The position numbers were made by a program, and so were the translations under genes. Of a DNA stretch of 55,499 nt, positions 39,896-48,811 are shown piece by piece; the stretch's first letter is position 1; every line of letters begins with the position of its first letter. The DNA comes from a virus. The stretch is taken from IMG/VR virus record IMGVR_UViG_3300013094_000003, positions 1 through 55,499 of that record, one strand, 5' to 3'. The notes beneath the pieces were generated by a model. The model was not told the DNA's origin. It saw only the letters and a program-made list of their open reading frames with translations, and did no database searches.

Positions 39896-40645
39896 TTAAA
39901 TCAATTCAAAATCAAAAAACTCATTTTTAGACTCTATATTATAATCACCCACTAAATTAGTTTCAGCAACTTGGCAAGTTGCTGTGTTAATATTGATAGT
40001 ATGCCAATCTACTTCAATAAGAGATATTTGAACTAATAACTCTTCTTTTTCTATTTCTTTTATTAAAAGCAACTCTTTTAACTTGTCTATTTTTTTATCC
40101 TTATCAATTAAAAGATTATCTTTATTATTTAACAACTGATCTTTTTGAGATAATAATTGTTCTTTTTCTAGGTTCTCTTCTTTTAACTTTTTAGCCTCTT
40201 CCAGCTTTTTAGCTTTAATCTTTTCTATTTCTTTTTTATAAATCTTGGTATTATATTCCATTACGTAAAAATTATTATTATCATAATGAACTTTCATTGG
40301 ATGAGCTTTTCCGTCTTTATTAAACCACTTGGTAGGATCAGTTGAATAGCTATCAGGATATAATTCATTTAAACTTTTAATAAATTCTTTCTTTATATTT
40401 TCTTGTTCTTTTTCAGCTAATTGTTTTTTATAAATAAATAAATTACTCTCAATAGTTTTAAATTCTTCCCTATCGACAACCCCTTTACCCCAACTATCAA
40501 CTGGCCAGTCTTTAAAATTTATAGGATACCAATTAGGGTATAATTTAGGTAAAATCTCAATAAATTCCTTAATGGTTTCTTGTTCTTTGCCTTCTTGAAG
40601 TTCAAGTTGATCTGCAACCTGCTCAATAAATTCTTGCTTATTCAT
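39896..40645 (-). CDS. Coiled-coil protein with duplicated 50-residue domain
   Basis: 249 aa. Two tandem units: FIEILPKLYPNWYPINFKDW (about 27-47) and FIKSLNELYPDSYSTDPTKW (about 88-108), each followed by a charged segment and YKK. Then a long Lys/Glu/Leu coiled coil (about 135-200) and a C-terminal soluble tail with ATCQVAETN. GAGGTAAACAA precedes the ATG and includes the stop of the porin-like stub, so they form an operon. Function unknown. Confidence 0.65.
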   Translation of the reverse strand: MNKQEFIEQVADQLELQEGKEQETIKEFIEILPKLYPNWYPINFKDWPVDSWGKGVVDREEFKTIESNLFIYKKQLAEKEQENIKKEFIKSLNELYPDSYSTDPTKWFNKDGKAHPMKVHYDNNNFYVMEYNTKIYKKEIEKIKAKKLEEAKKLKEENLEKEQLLSQKDQLLNNKDNLLIDKDKKIDKLKELLLIKEIEKEELLVQISLIEVDWHTININTATCQVAETNLVGDYNIESKNEFFDFELI

Positions 40646-40654
40646 TTGTTTACC

Positions 40655-40831
40655 TCAATTATTTTTTTCCTCTCCTTTTAATTTCTCTTGCTTAGCAAAT
40701 CCACTTTCAAAAACAGCGAAAGCTCCAAATTTAATGTTTAAATCTGATGCAACAGGTAAAGCTTCACTTGCTAAGGCCGTACTGCAACTAAGGATAATTG
40801 TTGATATAAGTGGTATTTTTCTAATTTTCAT
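40655..40831 (-). CDS. Small exported protein resembling a porin N-terminus (probable remnant)
   Basis: 58 aa. Signal peptide: MKIRKIPLISTIILSCSTAL-ASEAL (basic n-region, hydrophobic core, cleavage after ALA). After it comes PVASDLNIKFGAFAVFESGF, which looks like the first strand of an alphaproteobacterial porin, and then KQEKLKGEEKNN and stop. The frame stops where a porin would continue. Either a truncated porin captured from a host, or a small secreted peptide kept for its own use. It stands before the coiled-coil gene with 9 nt between. Confidence 0.5.
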   Translation of the reverse strand: MKIRKIPLISTIILSCSTALASEALPVASDLNIKFGAFAVFESGFAKQEKLKGEEKNN

Positions 40832-40948
40832 AATTTAATTTCTGTAATTCTAATTTGTTTTGGATACTTTTAATAAACTATTATTACATAAAATAAACTA
40901 AAGACCAAATCCAAAAACGTACGAGAAAATCAAGATTAGAAAACAGTG

Positions 40949-40957
40949 TGTTATAAT
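40949..40957 (+). promoter_or_regulatory. Extended -10 promoter candidate for packaging/head genes
   Basis: TGTTATAAT preceded by GTG, 34 nt before the terL start. Identical to the element at 3143-3151. No good -35. Confidence 0.5.
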
Positions 40958-40991
40958 TATTTTAAGTAGAAAATATTTTTAATAAATTTTA

Positions 40992-42626
40992 ATGCATCAG
41001 AATTGTAATCCTATTCATGCCTTTAGTATCTCTGATTTAACAGGGATGTCTATTGCAGATATAAATAATTGGGATCAAAAACTCTCTGTTCTTGAAGAAA
41101 GATGCCTTGCTGAAGGTTCTTTATATGAGTTTTTTAAGGCGGCATGGCCTTATATTGAGGGTAATATGCCTTATGTTGATAGCTGGCATATAAGGGCAAT
41201 AGCTGAACATTTAGAGGCGGTTTACGCGCGGCAAATAAGGAAGCTGATCATAAATGTACCTCCTCGAACTGGTAAAACCAATTTAATATCAGTAGCCTTT
41301 CCGGCATGGGTTTGGATACATAATCCTTGTGAGCGATTTTTAACTGTATCCTGCGTTAATTCCTTAAGCCTTGAGCATGCGCAGAAAAACAGAGCTTTAC
41401 TCGAAAGCAACTGGTATCAGGATAATTGGGGACACAGATTCCCTCTTCTTAAAGACCAGAACGTTAAAAGCTTTTTCCAGAATACCAAAACAGGATACCG
41501 GCAATCAACAAGCGTAGTATCTAAAACTGTCGGTAAAGGCGGTTCAATTATTATTATTGATGACCCTAACGACCCAGGGGACTTATCCGAAATAAAACGT
41601 GAGAACGTAATTAACTGGTGGACGCAAAGAATGTCTACCCGTTCAAATAACCCTGCTAATGACTGCCGAATAGTTGTCCAGCAAAGGACGCACGAGAACG
41701 ATTTAACTGGTTATATCAGAAAGAATGACAGCGAGGATGACTGGGTAGAGTTGGTGCTACCACTGGAATTTGAGCCAAGTCGTAAGTGTATCACTGTTTC
41801 CCTTGGCATAGATCAGGTTACTTGGGAAGACCCAAGAAACAAAGAAGGAGAAGTGCTTAATGACTTACGCTTTGGCGAAAAGCAAGTAAATGAGTTAAAA
41901 AAGTTACTTGGCTCTTACGGATATGCAGGTCAGTGTCAGCAAAGACCTTCTCCGATTGGCGGTGGAATTCTCAAGAAAAAATGGTTTCAGCTATGGGGTA
42001 GCCCTATTAAGCCTAAATTTGATTACATTATCCAGAGCTGGGATACGGCAATTTCCGATGAACCAACAGCGGCATATTCTGCCTGTACTACATGGGGAGT
42101 ATGGGGTGAAAAATCCGAGGATGAGTTATTTAGAATAATGTTGCTCTCTAGTTGGCGTGATCGAGTAGGCTACCCAGAACTCCGTACTAGAGCACAGAGA
42201 CTTGCTAAAGATTATAAGGATACAGGCGAGCATAAGAACTTAACCCCTGCTCAAAGCACTATTGATATTTGTCTTATTGAGGCAAAGGCAACAGGTGATC
42301 CGTTAATTCGGGATTTAAGGCTCGCAGGTATTCCTGCTATTGGTTACACCCCAAAAGGCGATAAGAATGCAAGAGTACAGAGAGCAGCACCATTTATTGA
42401 GTGCGGGCTTATTTATCTGCCAACTGAGGAAAAAAACCATGAAAGGCTAACTCCATTTGCTGAGGAGTTTTTAGAAACAGTGATAACTTTTCCAAACGGG
42501 GAATCAAAAGATTTGGTTGACTCGATGACACAGACAATTTTGTACCTCCGAGACTTTGATACTTTAATTCATACAAGTGATGTTAAGGAAGATGACACCA
42601 TTACTAAAATCAGGAAGTTATACTAA
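40992..42626 (+). CDS. terL: Terminase large subunit
   Basis: 544 aa. ATPase: Walker A VPPRTGKT (89-96), Walker B IIIIDDPND (Asp190, Asp191). Nuclease: SWDTA (about 350), CLIEAKATGDPL (about 430), and SKDLVDSMTQ near residue 520 supply the acidic RNase H-fold residues. It drives DNA into the prohead and cuts it. Length and order are typical of the headful-type group. Overlap of 1 nt with portal (ATG within TAATG). First gene of the head operon. Confidence 0.95.
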   Translation: MHQNCNPIHAFSISDLTGMSIADINNWDQKLSVLEERCLAEGSLYEFFKAAWPYIEGNMPYVDSWHIRAIAEHLEAVYARQIRKLIINVPPRTGKTNLISVAFPAWVWIHNPCERFLTVSCVNSLSLEHAQKNRALLESNWYQDNWGHRFPLLKDQNVKSFFQNTKTGYRQSTSVVSKTVGKGGSIIIIDDPNDPGDLSEIKRENVINWWTQRMSTRSNNPANDCRIVVQQRTHENDLTGYIRKNDSEDDWVELVLPLEFEPSRKCITVSLGIDQVTWEDPRNKEGEVLNDLRFGEKQVNELKKLLGSYGYAGQCQQRPSPIGGGILKKKWFQLWGSPIKPKFDYIIQSWDTAISDEPTAAYSACTTWGVWGEKSEDELFRIMLLSSWRDRVGYPELRTRAQRLAKDYKDTGEHKNLTPAQSTIDICLIEAKATGDPLIRDLRLAGIPAIGYTPKGDKNARVQRAAPFIECGLIYLPTEEKNHERLTPFAEEFLETVITFPNGESKDLVDSMTQTILYLRDFDTLIHTSDVKEDDTITKIRKLY

Positions 42627-44977
42627 TGGCAGTAGGAAGTAGAGCCTTAAAAGAGGCAAAATTAAATAAAGCTGTAAAAAGGCAAACAAAGAAAGAAAAG
42701 GATATTGCGGATTTATCTATCCTTGAGAATCTTGAGCCTGAATTTCTAAATTTTGCTCAAGAAATGCCGATGGAAGAACAAATCCTGCCACAAGAAACAG
42801 GTAGTTTAGATGAACTGGTTTTACCGGAAGAAGAAGCACTTATTTCCCTAGAGGATCAAATCTTATCACGTATGGATAACGAAGAAAAAGAGTTACCCCC
42901 TGATTCTATTCCGTTTAACAGTAATTTTGCCGATGATATTCCAGAAGCAATAAGAGATAAAATAGCTGCTTACTTAGAAGAAGTAACAGCAAAAGATAAG
43001 AAAAACCGCCAACCATGGCTTGATATAATCGAAAAGGCTAAAACCTTACTTGGCTTTAAAATTGAGGAAATACAAGACCCAAACGACGCAAATACTCGCA
43101 AATCTAATTCTTCTATCGGAAATAGTGCGCAAGTTAAGACTTATGATACTACTTTCTCTAGCAGCGTGCTCCGGCTCTGGGCAACGCTTCGTTCCGAGTT
43201 GCTTCCCTCAACTGGTCCTGTAGGATTTAAAACTGATGTTAGTGTGAGCGAAGATTACGAATTAAAAGGCGAGATGGTTAGGGATGCATTAAATGAGTAT
43301 CTTACTGTTGAAGATAAGGGATTTTATCCTGATTACGATCGGTTCTTATTGTACTTAATTTTATACGGGTGTGTATTTCGTAAAATCTACTACGACCCTA
43401 TTACGGGTAAGCCCTTGAGCCGTTTTATCATGCCTGAGGACTTTTTATTTGATAATAATTGCTCAAGTATTACCGAATCAAATCGTCTGACCCATATTAG
43501 GTATCTCTCTAAAAGAGAAATCCTTTTTAACATACAGAGTGGGATATTTTCAAAAGTTGACCTTGATTACCTAGATAGCTTAGGTAGTAGCGATACGGAA
43601 GAAGCAACAGATGAACCTAAACAAAAACAGGTTGATCCAACCGGTTCCCGTTTTCCTTTTTATGAGACACACGAATATCTCGTTTTAAATGATTTTTTTG
43701 ATGAAACTAGCACGTCAGAAGATTATAGCATACCACTACCATATGTTATTACCAGATGCGGTATTACTAATCAGATCGTTTCAGTAGCACCAAACTGGAA
43801 TGAAAACGATCCAACTAGAACAAGAATCAACTGCTTTATTCATTATAATTTATTTCCCGGATTTGATGTTTTTGGACTCGGCCTTGCTCAAATACTCGGC
43901 TCTAATTCAAAGAGCTTAACCTCCATGCAGCAAATGGCCATTGATGCAGCTATTTTCCAGAATTTTCCCGGAGGGATGAAATCCAAGGGAATAAAGACTA
44001 CCAATAATGATTTAACAATATTACCTGGACAATTTGTCACTGTTGAAACCGGTAATTTGTCCTTGCGGGATTCAATTATGCCGCTTCCTTATAATGGTCC
44101 TTCTCCCGCTTTACTTGAATATATTAATCGGATAACCGCTCAGACACAGGAGTTAGCGTCTGCAACAGAGATGGGGCTTACTGAAAATAATCAAAATACG
44201 CCTGTTGGTACTACTATTGCTTTGCTTGAAGTATCAAATCGGATGCAATCGGCAATAATGAGAACAGTTCATAGTAGTTTTAGTGAGGAGTTACAACTCT
44301 TTTATAAAATGTTCAACTTGCCGTCGCTACCTCTGGATAAAGAAAGTTTAAAGGTCATACCTGTATCTGATCCGTCTGTTGAATCTTCTACGCAGAGAAT
44401 CATTAAGGCAGAAAGTATTTTAAAGTTAGCTAGCAGCAATCCTGAGCTACATAACATGAGAGAGGTATATTTAAAAGTATATCAGGCACTTGGTATTAAC
44501 GATATTGATAAAATACTTCTTCCCGAAGCAGCACCGCAAGAACAACAGCAAGAGCAACCTATAGACCCAGCTCTACAGGTACAGATTGCCGATATTGAGC
44601 AGCGGAAACTCGAAGTAGAATCAAAGGAACGTCTAGCTCACTTAAATATTGAAGCTGACGGATATAAAACACAAATGAATATTGAACTTGATAAAGCAAA
44701 GCTAGAACAAGAGAAGTATTTAGCCGAGTTAAAGGCTTCAGAACAACAACAGCTTGCGGAGCAGAAATATCAAATTGAACTTTTAAAACTCGAGCTAAAT
44801 GAGAAAGAAAAAGTAATAGATACGTTAACTAAGGAGCAGGAAATTAACAGTAAGAACGAGCTTGAATTGTTAAAGCTGGAATATAAAGCAAGGGAAGCTG
44901 AGCTTAAAAACCAGATTGAGGGTTTAAGGTCGCAAATTTCATCCATACCAGAAAAAGAGGAGGTTATTTATGGATAA
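42626..44977 (+). CDS. Portal protein
   Basis: 783 aa, size of large podovirus portals (P22 gp1-like class). Core segments: DTTFSSSVLRLWATLRSELL, SGVFRKIYYDPITG-like FRKIYYDPITGKPLSRFIMP, PEDFLFDNNCSS, then IHYNLFPGFDVFGLGLAQIL, and PVGTTIALLEVSNRMQSAIM. The C-terminal about 110 residues form a Glu/Lys/Gln coiled coil (IEQRKLEVESKERLAHLNIE), like the barrel of P22 portal. An acidic N-terminus precedes. It forms the dodecameric gate for DNA. Confidence 0.88.
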   Translation: MAVGSRALKEAKLNKAVKRQTKKEKDIADLSILENLEPEFLNFAQEMPMEEQILPQETGSLDELVLPEEEALISLEDQILSRMDNEEKELPPDSIPFNSNFADDIPEAIRDKIAAYLEEVTAKDKKNRQPWLDIIEKAKTLLGFKIEEIQDPNDANTRKSNSSIGNSAQVKTYDTTFSSSVLRLWATLRSELLPSTGPVGFKTDVSVSEDYELKGEMVRDALNEYLTVEDKGFYPDYDRFLLYLILYGCVFRKIYYDPITGKPLSRFIMPEDFLFDNNCSSITESNRLTHIRYLSKREILFNIQSGIFSKVDLDYLDSLGSSDTEEATDEPKQKQVDPTGSRFPFYETHEYLVLNDFFDETSTSEDYSIPLPYVITRCGITNQIVSVAPNWNENDPTRTRINCFIHYNLFPGFDVFGLGLAQILGSNSKSLTSMQQMAIDAAIFQNFPGGMKSKGIKTTNNDLTILPGQFVTVETGNLSLRDSIMPLPYNGPSPALLEYINRITAQTQELASATEMGLTENNQNTPVGTTIALLEVSNRMQSAIMRTVHSSFSEELQLFYKMFNLPSLPLDKESLKVIPVSDPSVESSTQRIIKAESILKLASSNPELHNMREVYLKVYQALGINDIDKILLPEAAPQEQQQEQPIDPALQVQIADIEQRKLEVESKERLAHLNIEADGYKTQMNIELDKAKLEQEKYLAELKASEQQQLAEQKYQIELLKLELNEKEKVIDTLTKEQEINSKNELELLKLEYKAREAELKNQIEGLRSQISSIPEKEEVIYG

Positions 44978-45146
44978 GCAAACAAGAGAATTAGCACTAC
45001 GCAAAATGCAGGAAAGAGCTAAAGAACAAGAAACAAGTTGTAATAAATATGCTGCAGGGGGAGCTGCAAAAGTTAGAAAAGGCGTAGCTACTAAAAGCGG
45101 CATGGCAATAAAATCTGATAGAAATAGTGGAAGAAGCGGCAAATGA
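44970..45146 (+). CDS. 58-aa basic protein after portal
   Basis: ATG 44970 with GAGGAGG just upstream, overlapping the portal stop by 8 nt; TGA 45144-45146 overlaps the next possible ATG. Sequence: MDKQTRELALRKMQERAKEQ then AAGGAAKVRKGVATKSGMAI, very basic, Gly/Ala-rich tail. The strong ribosome-binding site and overlaps support it. Small basic proteins here may bind DNA or the scaffold; function unknown. Confidence 0.65.
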   Translation: MDKQTRELALRKMQERAKEQETSCNKYAAGGAAKVRKGVATKSGMAIKSDRNSGRSGK

Positions 45147-45187
45147 TAGGAATTAATAGAAATAATATTTATAGCCGAGGTTCTTTT

Positions 45188-45367
45188 ATGTCCAGCGTTA
45201 TAGGAAACATCAGCGCCGAGATTGATAGATACAAGAACATTTTAAGTAATCCGGCATCAATTTCTACGCTAGAGGATTACAAGTATCATGTTGGAGTAAT
45301 TGCCGGTCTTGATATAGCACTTGAACTATTTAACAGACACATAATAGAGGTAAATAACAATGATTAA
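45188..45367 (+). CDS. Small helical protein in head operon
   Basis: 59 aa starting MSSVIGNISAEIDRYKNILS, with GCCGAGG before ATG 45188. A longer frame starts at 45143 in an ATGA overlap, but has a weaker ribosome-binding site. Contains EDYKYHVGVIAGLDIALELF, one amphipathic helix. Overlaps the GroES-like gene by 8 nt. Function unknown; such proteins occur beside portal genes in other podoviruses. Confidence 0.6.
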   Translation: MSSVIGNISAEIDRYKNILSNPASISTLEDYKYHVGVIAGLDIALELFNRHIIEVNNND

Positions 45368-45788
45368 CCATGAAATAGCCAATTTCAAACCGGAAGATTT
45401 TAAAACCAAAGGAATTGATCTGGAATCTTTTAATAAGGAAGCAATGCTAGAGAGATTTAAAGAGGTGTCAGTTACCGGAATCAATGTCTTAATTCTTATT
45501 TATAAACCTCCGCTAGAAGAGGTTACAAGAGGAGGAGTTATCATTCCGCAAACGGCGGTAAAAGACGACCTAGAATATAACTCAATGGTTGGCATGGTAT
45601 TAAAGCTTGGTCCTGATAGTTATAAGGGCGATCAGTTTCCAAGCGGTCCTTATGTAAAAGTAGGGGACTGGGTCATATTCCCCCGTGGTTCATCATTGCA
45701 ATCAAAATATGAGGGTGAACCAATAATTATGGTAGAAGATTTTAAGATCAAGCTACTTGTCGATAATCCGTCAAAAGTATCAAGGTAA
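45360..45788 (+). CDS. GroES (Cpn10)-like co-chaperonin
   Basis: 142 aa. Residues about 38-135 follow the Cpn10 pattern: VLILIYKPPLEEVTRGGVII, a mobile-loop-like stretch with PQTAVKD, then VGMVLKLGPDSYKG, VKVGDWVIFPRGSS and GEPIIMVEDFKI. An N-terminal extension of about 35 residues is unusual. Phage co-chaperonins (T4 gp31 and marine phage homologues) adapt host GroEL to fold the capsid protein. Its place among head genes fits. Whether it binds the host GroEL is inference. Confidence 0.75.
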   Translation: MINHEIANFKPEDFKTKGIDLESFNKEAMLERFKEVSVTGINVLILIYKPPLEEVTRGGVIIPQTAVKDDLEYNSMVGMVLKLGPDSYKGDQFPSGPYVKVGDWVIFPRGSSLQSKYEGEPIIMVEDFKIKLLVDNPSKVSR

Positions 45789-45792
45789 AAAT

Positions 45793-46767
45793 ATGTTTAA
45801 AATAGATATTGAAGGCAGCTCTGATGCAAGTACCAATCCACCTTTAAAAGAAGTAACTGAAAATAAGGAGTCAAATGGCGAAGTTAAAGATAATGAGGTG
45901 ATAAGTAAAGAACCAGAGCAAGATACGGAAGACTCAGATAGTGGCGATGATAAAAGAGATATTTCGGAGGATACCACCAGTAAAGACGAAAAACCTGCTA
46001 AAACATCCACGCCAGAAAAAGATAAATACTGGTCTAAATTAAAAAAAGAACGTGAAGAAAAGGCCGCAATGGCCGAACAGCTAGAGCAGTTACATCAAGA
46101 AAAACTGCAAATGGAGCAGATGCTTGCCCAGGCTATAAATGCCGGTTCTACTCAATATAAGAATAATGTTAGTAGCGCACTTGAAATGGCTCAGGCAAGA
46201 TTACAATTGGCACTTGAAAATGGGGATGCTGCCTCTGTTGCTCGTGCTACGGCTGACATTTCAAAGGTAACTCATGCTTTAAATGAAGCATCTAAAATAG
46301 CTAATTTTCCAGAGCCACAATATTCCGATGATTATGCCAACCAGATTCGAGCCAAGGAATATGAGGATAGATTATATACGTGGCTTGACAATAACCCCGA
46401 AGTAGACAGGGACGCTCCCGAGTATGATGAGAAGCTGGCAGGTCAGGTATTATCATTCATCAAGAAACTCGATCGTAAATATGAAACAACAAACAAGGGG
46501 CATTTAATAGGCTCAGGTAATTATTACAGCATGATTGATGATTATATCGATAATTTAAAGGGGCAGCATACTTCTCTTACATCATCTGCCAAGCATTTTG
46601 GAGCAGTTCGCAGCCGTGCTCCCATGGAGTCAGTTCCTGATTCAAAAACAAGGGAATTAAGCGATAGAGAGAAAAAAGCAGCTCTTGCTTTTGGTATGTC
46701 TTACGAGAGATATCGAGAGCTTCTAGATCAACGTAACAAAGAAATGAGGTCAAAAAATGGCAATTAA
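45793..46767 (+). CDS. Scaffold-like head assembly protein
   Basis: 324 aa from ATG 45793 (AAGGTAAAAAT before it), preferred over 45757, which would overlap the GroES-like gene. Very acidic N-terminus (residues 1-75, KEPEQDTEDSDSGDDKRD), then a coiled coil (AEQLEQLHQEKLQMEQMLAQ) and a basic C-terminus (SDREKKAALAFGMSYERYRE). The acidic/coil/basic layout and the place between portal and capsid are those of scaffolding proteins. No protease domain. Confidence 0.75.
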   Translation: MFKIDIEGSSDASTNPPLKEVTENKESNGEVKDNEVISKEPEQDTEDSDSGDDKRDISEDTTSKDEKPAKTSTPEKDKYWSKLKKEREEKAAMAEQLEQLHQEKLQMEQMLAQAINAGSTQYKNNVSSALEMAQARLQLALENGDAASVARATADISKVTHALNEASKIANFPEPQYSDDYANQIRAKEYEDRLYTWLDNNPEVDRDAPEYDEKLAGQVLSFIKKLDRKYETTNKGHLIGSGNYYSMIDDYIDNLKGQHTSLTSSAKHFGAVRSRAPMESVPDSKTRELSDREKKAALAFGMSYERYRELLDQRNKEMRSKNGN

Positions 46768-47221
46768 ATATAAACAAGACAAAAATAACGAATTTAAATC
46801 CATAGATAGAGATATCAGGGAACATGAACTTGAAAACAATGATTTTGATTTGAATTTTACCGATTCAAGCTGTCCTTTTCAGGCGATAATTGACGAGATA
46901 AAACAACCAGGTGAAGAATATTACTTTGCCCTTAACGCTCCTGAGCGTATTAACAGGTTACTAGCAAAGAAGTGGTATGTCGTATCTCCTGAGAGACTAA
47001 AAAATAAAAGAACTTATAGGAAAGACCTGCGGGAGGAATCAGACTCTATTACTACTGGTGATACTATTGTTCTTGCAAGAGATGAACGCTATGGAATCAA
47101 AGAGAAACAATACTATGAGAAAAAGGCAGAAAAAGTAATGATTGATACTTTGCAGAAAGTACAGACAGACATCTACAACCCAGTGATGCCATTTTCAGAA
47201 AAAGGATATTCCGGAAGGTAA
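46757..47221 (+). CDS. Unknown head-operon protein
   Basis: 154 aa, MAIKYKQDKNNEFKSIDRDI; overlap of 11 nt with the scaffold-like gene. Charged, with KKWYVVSPERLKNKRTYRKD and TTGDTIVLARDERYGIKEKQ, a beta-rich middle and helical C-terminus. Proteins with a 'W-x-V-S-P-E...GD-x-LARD' pattern occur next to scaffold genes in podoviruses, but I do not know their role. Head completion or DNA-binding is possible. Confidence 0.6.
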   Translation: MAIKYKQDKNNEFKSIDRDIREHELENNDFDLNFTDSSCPFQAIIDEIKQPGEEYYFALNAPERINRLLAKKWYVVSPERLKNKRTYRKDLREESDSITTGDTIVLARDERYGIKEKQYYEKKAEKVMIDTLQKVQTDIYNPVMPFSEKGYSGR

Positions 47222-47239
47222 ACATAAAAATTTAAAATC

Positions 47240-48331
47240 ATGTCCTATTCAAAAATCACTCTTAATAGCGATGTTATCCTCTCTTGGTCTTATCCTCGTA
47301 CCGATGGTGAAATTGTTAGCGATATTAATGATGTTAGCTCTGGGAGTGATTCCTATACTATTACTCTTCCCCCAAGCAATACTGTCCAAACAGGAACTAC
47401 CATGTTATTTAACAATATAGGTAGTTATGATTTTACTATTTTAGATAATGCTGGTGCACCTGTAGGAACTGTGATGGTTGCCGGAGAAGTCAGGCAGATA
47501 TATTTAACTGATTCTTCAACTGCTGCCGGCGTTTGGAATGTAATACCTTTTGGAGGAGGAACAAGCGGAATTATTACTTTTTCAACAGAATCTTTAAACA
47601 ATTCGTTAAGTATTACCAATTCCACTATTACGCCTCCTTCAGGTAACATAAGCTTTAATATTTCCGATTCGTTAAATAATTTAAATAATCTAACTACTCA
47701 AGTACAGAATGGGTTTTTAGTAATAAACGCTAATACTCCTTTAAGTTTTATAACAAGAACAATAGGGGGAGGTACTAATATAGATGTGCAAAACGGCGAT
47801 GGGGAAACAAACGATGTAATTATTAATTTAGCTGATTCTCTAGTTGAATTATCCAGTATCAACGTAGGTAATCTCTTAATCTCTGTAAATACGATTACAA
47901 CGGCAAGCGGTGATCAGGATATTAACGTGGCTACTGTAGATGATGGAGTCATCAACTTAAATAGCATTCAAATAGATACTAGCGGAAATATGACAATAGC
48001 AGGGGTTATTGACAATCCCGGTGCTGCCAAAGCTTATTGTTTTTTCTACGATAATAATGCATCAAGTAATAATATTCAGATAGAAAGCAGTTTTAATATA
48101 GAATCGGTAACCGGATCAAATGGATCGTATGTTGTAACTTTTACTACTTCTTTTTCCGATGGTAATTATACAGTATTACCGGCACTTAGCAGAGGGACGG
48201 AAGTAGTAGCTCCGTTTCAGGTATTTTTTAGATCAAAAACGGCAACAGAGGTAATAATTTTTACAACTGATACGCTTGGTAACTTACTCCCTGCACTTGA
48301 TGGTGTGTCTGTCGTGGTATTTGGTAGTTAA
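47240..48331 (+). CDS. Beta-rich fibre/decoration-like protein
   Basis: 363 aa, Asn/Thr/Ser/Ile rich. The first part (about 1-105) YTITLPPSNTVQTGTTMLFN is a compact beta domain; the middle is repetitive; the C-terminal 95 residues (AYCFFYDNNASSNNIQIESS to VSVVVFGS) look like a lectin-like tip. Its place between scaffold and capsid is odd for a tail fibre; head fibre or decoration is an alternative. Confidence 0.6.
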   Translation: MSYSKITLNSDVILSWSYPRTDGEIVSDINDVSSGSDSYTITLPPSNTVQTGTTMLFNNIGSYDFTILDNAGAPVGTVMVAGEVRQIYLTDSSTAAGVWNVIPFGGGTSGIITFSTESLNNSLSITNSTITPPSGNISFNISDSLNNLNNLTTQVQNGFLVINANTPLSFITRTIGGGTNIDVQNGDGETNDVIINLADSLVELSSINVGNLLISVNTITTASGDQDINVATVDDGVINLNSIQIDTSGNMTIAGVIDNPGAAKAYCFFYDNNASSNNIQIESSFNIESVTGSNGSYVVTFTTSFSDGNYTVLPALSRGTEVVAPFQVFFRSKTATEVIIFTTDTLGNLLPALDGVSVVVFGS

Positions 48332-48362
48332 TTTTTAAAGAATTTAATCGAGAGAATATGTT

Positions 48363-48743
48363 ATGTATGAATATCAAATAGAAGAAATATTTTTACACTC
48401 AGAGGGTTATGTAGAAGTTAAAGTTTCTTTAAATATTGAGAAAGATTACAAAATTATTTTAAGGTTCACGAAGGGTTTTATTGAAGATTTTATTTTAGGG
48501 ACAGCTTCCGAAGAAGAAGTGAAGACCAAATTAGAGCATTTATTGTTAAATAAGGATAAGTTTTTATTAATTAGGTTAGTTAGACTAGCACTTGGCCATC
48601 CAATTATAAAAAAACAATTACGAACCGATCAAAATGGAGTGTTTAGTATTGATTTATCAAAATGGAAGCAAATACTTAAAAAATTAAAAGAGGAAAAATT
48701 AGAAGCAATATTAGCCGAAGGTTTAGATGATGTCGTAAACTAA
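48363..48743 (+). CDS. Unknown helical protein before capsid leader
   Basis: 126 aa, starts MYEYQIEEIFLHSEGYVEVK, mixed alpha/beta, Lys/Leu/Glu rich, ending AILAEGLDDVVN. No known motif. Lies alone between the fibre-like gene and the leader of the head genes. Could be an assembly chaperone or regulator of the leader; unknown. Confidence 0.55.
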   Translation: MYEYQIEEIFLHSEGYVEVKVSLNIEKDYKIILRFTKGFIEDFILGTASEEEVKTKLEHLLLNKDKFLLIRLVRLALGHPIIKKQLRTDQNGVFSIDLSKWKQILKKLKEEKLEAILAEGLDDVVN

Positions 48744-48783
48744 CTCTAAATAGTAGTACGATTTGCAAAATGGATAATCTTTT

Positions 48784-48792
48784 TGCTATAAT
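48784..48792 (+). promoter_or_regulatory. Extended -10 promoter candidate for the major head genes
   Basis: TGCTATAAT, about 240 nt upstream of the ATG at 49033. If used, it gives a transcript with a long leader containing three repeated hairpins. Confidence 0.5.
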
Positions 48793-48811
48793 ATAATTAG
48801 ATAGAAAAAAA

